From positions 1 to 24,929 of the IMG/VR virus record IMGVR_UViG_3300025674_000360: 24,929 bases of DNA, one strand, 5' to 3'. Below, piece by piece: positions 21,883 to 24,929 of this stretch; the stretch's first letter is position 1; each line of letters opens with the position of its first letter. Source of the stretch: a virus. The translations under genes and the position numbers were made by a program. The notes under the pieces were generated by a model. That model made no database searches. It worked only from the letters and a program-made list of their open reading frames with translations, and was not told where the DNA came from.

Positions 21883-22043
21883 GTCGTAATCAAAATTCCA
21901 AATATACCTAATAAGATTTGATGTCTATGCCATTCGTCTTCTACGTCTTCTTGGCTTGGATGATAATAAAGGTAACCTACCGAAAATCCGTACAAAGGAA
22001 CAAACTGTATGTCGTACCCTCTATTTCCGTTCTGTATTGTCAT
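21870..22043 (-). CDS. Small membrane-like protein (57 aa)
   Basis: This short frame begins MTIQNGNRGYDIQFVPLYGF and ends QILLGIFGILITTWTD. It has two hydrophobic stretches (about 12-26 and 42-53) and could be membrane-associated. It bridges the helicase and sigma-like genes: its start is 23 bases inside the helicase gene and its stop 13 bases inside the sigma gene. I recall similar IQF.PL.G proteins next to helicases in flavobacterial phages. Without the small ORF this stretch would be an unusual gap. Confidence 0.6.
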   Translation of the reverse strand: MTIQNGNRGYDIQFVPLYGFSVGYLYYHPSQEDVEDEWHRHQILLGIFGILITTWTD

Positions 22044-22902
22044 ATTTTAAGTTTTTGCTATCTATGGTAAACCCTGTTCTATTCGGCATACTTCTTAATC
22101 GTATAGGGTCATCTAAGGTTGTTGGTCTTCCTCCTGTGTCTACGTCTTTTATCTTTCTTACGTGTATGTCTGTAAATACCCAGTCTTCTTTGTGTTGGGT
22201 GTACCTGTGTACCGTTAAGAAATCATCCGCCCTGTTTCCAAACTTACCCCCCGATTCTACATCCGCCATAGATGGGGGTATAGGGTGTCCTGCGTAATTA
22301 TGTCCTTCTGGGTGTTTCTTTCTTAGTGCTTCCGTAACTGCGTGGGTGTTTAACCATATCGCTACTTTAAATACCTTACTAAACAATCGCATCTCTGTTG
22401 TGGCTTGGTAGTCGTATTCGTGTGCGTTATTGGTCTTTTTAATCAGAGAGTTGTAAGGGTCTATTAAAAACCCGTCAAACTGCCATTCTTTATATATCCC
22501 TTTAGCTTCGGTCAAGAGTTCTTTATAAGTGTATAGTTTATTGGTGTCTATAATCTTAAATCGGTTAGAAAAGGAGTCCGTAAATAGTTTTATATCTTTT
22601 TCGGGTATACTCATCAAAGGTAATCCCGTATGGAACTCTATTATCTTTCGCATTATGGACGGAGATGTATTCTCTGAAGAATATATAAGCCACTTTAACT
22701 TATGCTTCCGTCCGTACAAGTACATCAAATAAAGAACCAAGTGCGTTTTACCTACGTTTGCGTGTCCCGTAATCACCGTAAAACCTCTTTTAAATCTAAA
22801 ATAATCATCTACTTCCGTTACTCCTATTCCTAAACCTTCTTCTATTTCCCCTCGTTTTACCTTTACCAGATAATCCGATAGTTTGTCTTTGTTTACTAAC
22901 AT
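22021..22902 (-). CDS. DnaB-type replicative helicase core
   Basis: The 293-residue protein is a RecA-fold helicase. Walker A is GHANVGKT (46-53), a probable catalytic Glu is in YSSENTS (E77), Walker B is DGFLIDPYN (143-151), and the sensor strand AIWLNTHAVT carries H187. The C-terminal GKFGNRADDFLTVHRYTQH is the DNA-binding/arginine-finger region. The N-terminal domain of cellular DnaB is missing, as often in phage helicases. It starts directly after the stop of the OB-fold gene (TAAATG). It would unwind the phage replication fork, with the DUF3127 protein coating single strands. Confidence 0.85.
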   Translation of the reverse strand: MLVNKDKLSDYLVKVKRGEIEEGLGIGVTEVDDYFRFKRGFTVITGHANVGKTHLVLYLMYLYGRKHKLKWLIYSSENTSPSIMRKIIEFHTGLPLMSIPEKDIKLFTDSFSNRFKIIDTNKLYTYKELLTEAKGIYKEWQFDGFLIDPYNSLIKKTNNAHEYDYQATTEMRLFSKVFKVAIWLNTHAVTEALRKKHPEGHNYAGHPIPPSMADVESGGKFGNRADDFLTVHRYTQHKEDWVFTDIHVRKIKDVDTGGRPTTLDDPIRLRSMPNRTGFTIDSKNLKYDNTERK

Positions 22903-23217
22903 TTAAAAAGGTAAATCGTCTTCTTTTTCTACAGATGCATTTTCTTGTACCAAACTAGATATACTCCAAGCCTCTATAGAATTAAAGTATCTAGTTTCTC
23001 CTTTTTGGTTTGTCCATTCTTTACCCCTTAGGTTAATCGCTATTGTAACTAAGTCTCCTACCTTATTATTTTGGGTTTTGTCTACGTTCTTTTGTGTAAA
23101 CTCTACCAACAAAGTTTGCGGGTATTTGTCCTCTGTTACAATTACTACTTCTCGCTTTTGGAAGTTACCATAGGTTTGTACTTGTCCGATTGATTTAATG
23201 TTTCCTGTTATCTCCAT
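22903..23217 (-). CDS. DUF3127 OB-fold, SSB-like protein
   Basis: The 104-residue protein matches DUF3127 of Bacteroidota: MEITGNIKSIGQVQTYGNFQ, KREVVIVTEDKYPQTLLVEF, GDLVTIAINLRGKEWTNQKG and RYFNSIEAWSI. The fold is OB-like. It ends in an acidic tail with DDLPF, equivalent to the DDIPF tip by which bacterial SSB recruits partner proteins, so a single-strand DNA-binding role in replication is likely. It is coupled to the gene upstream by TAATG and lies directly ahead of the helicase. Confidence 0.8.
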   Translation of the reverse strand: MEITGNIKSIGQVQTYGNFQKREVVIVTEDKYPQTLLVEFTQKNVDKTQNNKVGDLVTIAINLRGKEWTNQKGETRYFNSIEAWSISSLVQENASVEKEDDLPF

Positions 23218-23555
23218 TATCCTTTATTTACATAGTTTACAAATAGTCTAGCCGTTTCTATAACGGTGTCTTCATCCACATCGTTTTTAGCGTGAAAGTC
23301 TACCGCTGCCTTTAACATACTCTGCCTAATAATATGTATTTGTACATTGTGTTCTTTAGGTTGAGATAGCCTCGCCCGATAATCCCCTATTAGTTCGTAA
23401 TCTATAGGTTCGCCTACTTTCCTTTTAAAATCTCCTGTGGCAAGAAAATACTTTTTGTCTCCGTTTTCCATACCGACGTAATAGTTTTTCATCATCCTAC
23501 CATCTACCTCTCTGTCGGGTTTAGGTACTACGAACTTTACTTTACTCGTTTTCAT
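23217..23555 (-). CDS. Replication-block protein, unknown
   Basis: The 112-residue protein, MKTSKVKFVVPKPDREVDGR at its start, contains NYYVGMENGDKKYFLATGDF, then IDYELIGDYRARLSQPK and a C-terminal helix (TVIETARLFVNYVNKG). The beta-rich first half could be an OB-like fold. It lies just upstream of the DUF3127 gene with a TAATG overlap, so a partner in single-strand DNA binding is plausible but unproven. Confidence 0.65.
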   Translation of the reverse strand: MKTSKVKFVVPKPDREVDGRMMKNYYVGMENGDKKYFLATGDFKRKVGEPIDYELIGDYRARLSQPKEHNVQIHIIRQSMLKAAVDFHAKNDVDEDTVIETARLFVNYVNKG

Positions 23556-23616
23556 TGTTTTCTAAATTAAATTGATAAATTTCTAGGTCTAATTCCCAGA
23601 GTTGTTCTTTGTCCAT
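23542..23616 (-). CDS. Short ORF at operon start (24 aa)
   Basis: The frame reads MDKEQLWELDLEIYQFNLEN and ends NENE. It is the first ORF after the promoter at 23634 and overlaps the next start by 14 bases, so it may be a leader peptide or promote translation of the following gene. Its amphipathic, acidic composition gives no functional clue. Confidence 0.4.
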   Translation of the reverse strand: MDKEQLWELDLEIYQFNLENNENE

Positions 23617-23633
23617 ATTAATAACTTTACCCT

Positions 23634-23668
23634 CAAATATAAACAAAATTGTTAAACAAAAAAGCAAA
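23634..23668 (-). promoter_or_regulatory. Flavobacterial-type promoter of the replication operon
   Basis: On the minus strand TATATTTG (23641-23634) is a perfect TAnnTTTG -7 element. TTTG-containing tracts lie upstream (CTTTTTTGTTTAACAATTTTG) at roughly the spacing of a -33 element. It lies directly after a terminator and before the short ORF at 23616, so it likely starts the operon of the OB-fold protein, helicase and sigma-like gene. Confidence 0.65.
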
Positions 23669-23697
23669 AAAAAGAGGTGCAGTAAACTACACCCCTC
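23666..23697 (-). terminator. Rho-independent terminator after ninG
   Basis: On the minus strand GAGGGGTGTAG, TTTA loop and CTGCACCTC form a stem (two-base GG bulge, one G-U pair), followed by eight T. It ends the transcript from the ncRNA/NinG region and precedes the replication-operon promoter. Confidence 0.8.
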
Positions 23698-23756
23698 CAA
23701 AACAAAGACTAATTATGGGAAAGAAGTACGTAAATATACTACTATTCTACATTACG

Positions 23757-24158
23757 CTACTCTAAACTTTTTAACAGTTCTTGGTATTTCTTTATTAGGT
23801 CTTCTAAGTCTCCTGTGTTAAACTTTACGAGTTCTCTGGATTTGTTTAAGAGTTGTTCCGCTTTTCCTTCTTCCTCCTTGTTTAAGGCTAAAGCAAACTC
23901 ATACTGCTTACCTTGATTCCCGATGTTGCAGCCGTAACATTGTGGTCTAACGTTATCCTCATCCCAACGAGTACTATAGTGCCTACGAGACATAAAGTGT
24001 CCTGCGTGTATCTTTTTTATCTCGTACTTACGCCCACAAGTATAACACGTACAGATGCCGTTTTTAGAGTGTTTAAGTCTGATGTACTTAGAGAAGATAC
24101 TATCTAGCTTTTTTACAAGTTTACCCTTAGTTGGTTTTTGAGGTTTTTTTTGTCTCAT
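23757..24158 (-). CDS. ninG: NinG recombination protein
   Basis: The 133-residue protein matches the lambda NinG (Rap) family, which acts in phage homologous recombination on branched DNA. The zinc-type motif is clear: CTCYTCGRKY (C36, C38, C41), KKIHAGHFMSRR with H51 and H54, then DEDNVRPQCYGCN with C74 and C77. The basic N-terminus (MRQKKPQKPTKGKLVKKLDS) and a C-terminal helix complete it. It is shorter than lambda NinG (about 200 residues), as in many Bacteroidota phages. Coupled to the gene upstream by ATGA. Confidence 0.88.
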   Translation of the reverse strand: MRQKKPQKPTKGKLVKKLDSIFSKYIRLKHSKNGICTCYTCGRKYEIKKIHAGHFMSRRHYSTRWDEDNVRPQCYGCNIGNQGKQYEFALALNKEEEGKAEQLLNKSRELVKFNTGDLEDLIKKYQELLKSLE

Positions 24159-24361
24159 AAGGCTCTAAGTAGTTCGTTACCTATGTTTTCGTCTAGGGTC
24201 TTTATAGCCTTGTATATACGCTTACTTTCTTTTTTTGTTTCTTCTATTTCTTTCTTTAGAGAGTCTATACCTAACCTTGTGTATAGGTCTGTATCGTACT
24301 CTAATAGCTTATTTATTTTTTCTTTTTTGCTTACCTGTAACGCTAATATCGTCTCTATCAT
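24155..24361 (-). CDS. Small coiled-coil protein, unknown
   Basis: The 68-residue protein is almost entirely helical: MIETILALQVSKKEKINKLL, TRLGIDSLKKEIEETKKESK and YKAIKTLDENIGNELLRAL. It is coupled to ninG by ATGA and is the first gene after the structured-RNA stretch. A partner for NinG is possible. An AACAAAGCATAT leader precedes the ATG. Confidence 0.6.
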   Translation of the reverse strand: MIETILALQVSKKEKINKLLEYDTDLYTRLGIDSLKKEIEETKKESKRIYKAIKTLDENIGNELLRAL

Positions 24362-24393
24362 ATATGCTTTGTTAGATTATCTTTGTCTGAAAA

Positions 24394-24614
24394 GTGCATA
24401 GGTTACCCTACACACCTTTCCACTATGCTTCGTTGAGTTACCTTCGCCTAGATAGTGCAAGTAGATTTAATAGGTTGTCTACTCTCGCCAATGCCACTCT
24501 CCTATAGAGTACAGACCTTCGTTTGGCTTTCGGTTGAAGTGGTACTATGTCTGCTTCCCGTTCTTGTACCTTTTAAAATGTAGCCGAACCGAGTCAATGG
24601 ACGTATAAGCTACA
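24394..24614 (-). ncRNA. Candidate structured noncoding RNA, unknown class
   Basis: The 267 bases 24362-24628 hold no convincing gene but are about 44 percent G+C by hand count of three 60-base lines, well above the AT-rich surroundings. Several helices can be drawn on the minus-strand RNA: UGUAGC/GCUACA (24614-24609 with 24584-24579); GGUAC/GUACC (24570-24566 with 24545-24541); UACUCU/AGAGUA extended by GUC/GAC (24516-24506 with 24485-24477); CACUAU/AUAGUG (24457-24452 with 24426-24421); and a 9-bp hairpin with a GUAA tetraloop (24415-24394). It lies between the holin candidate and the NinG operon. I cannot match it to tmRNA, RNase P, a group I intron or a known ribozyme. Function unknown. 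Confidence 0.5.
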
Positions 24615-24628
24615 CCGCAAATATATAA

Positions 24629-24929
24629 TTATTTTTTTATCTGAGCATACTTCTCTATAGACCTACCAGAAAAATATGCTATGTAAACACTTGTTGTAAG
24701 GGTTGTAATTAAATCTATCCAATGTGTTTCTACCTTAAAAACGTTTAACGAGTCTAATACAATATATAGACTTACAATTACCGTTAAGTATAATATAATC
24801 AGAGGTCGTACAATCTTAGCTAACTTGTTATCAGACTTTGCATCTGCTTCCCATCGTCTTGTAACCGCTTCTAACTCTCTCTCATCCATTTCAAGCAGTT
24901 TTAACGCAGTTTCTTTGTCTTGTGGTGTT
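24629..24929 (-). CDS. Putative holin-like membrane protein, partial (5' end off window)
   Basis: The frame is open through the right edge, so the true start may lie outside; an internal ATG at 24889 gives 86 residues. Two membrane helices are seen (about 29-46, LIILYLTVIVSLYIVL, and 58-74, IDLITTLTTSVYIAYF, numbered from that ATG). RRWEADAKSDNKLAKIVRPL precedes the first and a charged tail, GRSIEKYAQIKK, follows the second. The RWEADxxSD..L...VRPL motif followed by two helices matches small holin-type proteins of Bacteroidota phages. It would make lesions in the inner membrane at lysis. No endolysin is in the window. Confidence 0.65.
   Translation of the reverse strand, partial: TPQDKETALKLLEMDERELEAVTRRWEADAKSDNKLAKIVRPLIILYLTVIVSLYIVLDSLNVFKVETHWIDLITTLTTSVYIAYFSGRSIEKYAQIKK

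Noticed and set aside
24361-24399. 13-codon frame ending in the start of the 24361 gene (MHFSDKDNLTKHI)
   Set aside because: Too short to support; it lies within the terminal hairpin of the candidate RNA and could arise by chance.
24362-24628. Group I intron, tmRNA, RNase P or SRP RNA in the gene-free stretch
   Set aside because: No P7-type GACUA/UAGUC pair, no tRNA-like ends or tag frame, and no RNase P or SRP consensus boxes could be found; only a general structured-RNA call is kept.
1-24929. tRNA genes, CRISPR arrays, insertion sequences, integrase or attachment sites
   Set aside because: No cloverleaf, regular repeat-spacer array, transposase or recombinase was seen, so lysogeny cannot be judged from this window.
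1-24929. Alternative genetic code with recoded stops
   Set aside because: TAG, TGA and TAA all end convincing genes at sensible places, and no recognised protein is interrupted by in-frame stops.

Overview
The window is a piece of a tailed-bacteriophage (or prophage) genome from a member of the Bacteroidota, most likely a flavobacterium. The evidence is AT-rich DNA, A-rich gene leaders instead of Shine-Dalgarno sites, a TAnnTTTG-type promoter element, and structural proteins that resemble known flavobacterial siphophage sets. Every convincing gene lies on the minus strand, so the genome reads from high to low coordinates. The genes form tightly packed operons in which consecutive genes overlap by ATGA, TAATG or GTGA. 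TAA, TAG and TGA all serve as stops, so the standard bacterial code is used. Both ends are cut: a putative holin enters at the right edge and a tail-fibre-like gene leaves at the left edge.

Right part (about 24.9-17.4 kb) carries lysis, replication and recombination genes. In order these are a two-helix membrane protein (holin candidate), a roughly 270-nt gene-free stretch that looks like a structured RNA, NinG, a short ORF behind a good flavobacterial promoter, a DUF3127 OB-fold protein with an SSB-like DDLPF tail, a DnaB-type helicase core, a sigma-factor-like protein, two PD-(D/E)XK-type nucleases with several tiny proteins, a RecE-like exonuclease and an orphan DnaA domain IV. Two small unknown genes in this block (19229-19916) are separated by a complete type I hammerhead ribozyme (19590-19639). 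Self-cleavage would leave a 19-nt leader in front of the downstream gene.

Middle part (17.4-14.0 kb) holds a third PD-(D/E)XK nuclease translationally coupled to a PP-loop ATPase of the PAPS-reductase family, then the small and large terminase subunits, then two small unknown genes with their own promoter-like element and terminators.

Left part (13.9-0 kb) is the virion block in an unusual order: tail assembly chaperone with a probable -1 frameshift extension, tail terminator/completion proteins, two large tail proteins, tape measure, XkdF-type prohead protease, small structural proteins, scaffold candidate, major capsid protein, tail-tube candidate, portal, a DUF6712-like connector, and tail fibre. 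Four transcription or translation blocks start with a near-identical element, CGTTATATA(AG/GA)TATG, which could be a phage-specific promoter or leader. Several U-tailed hairpins separate the blocks. The most notable items are the hammerhead ribozyme, the large candidate structured RNA, the frameshifted chaperone and the repeated start element.
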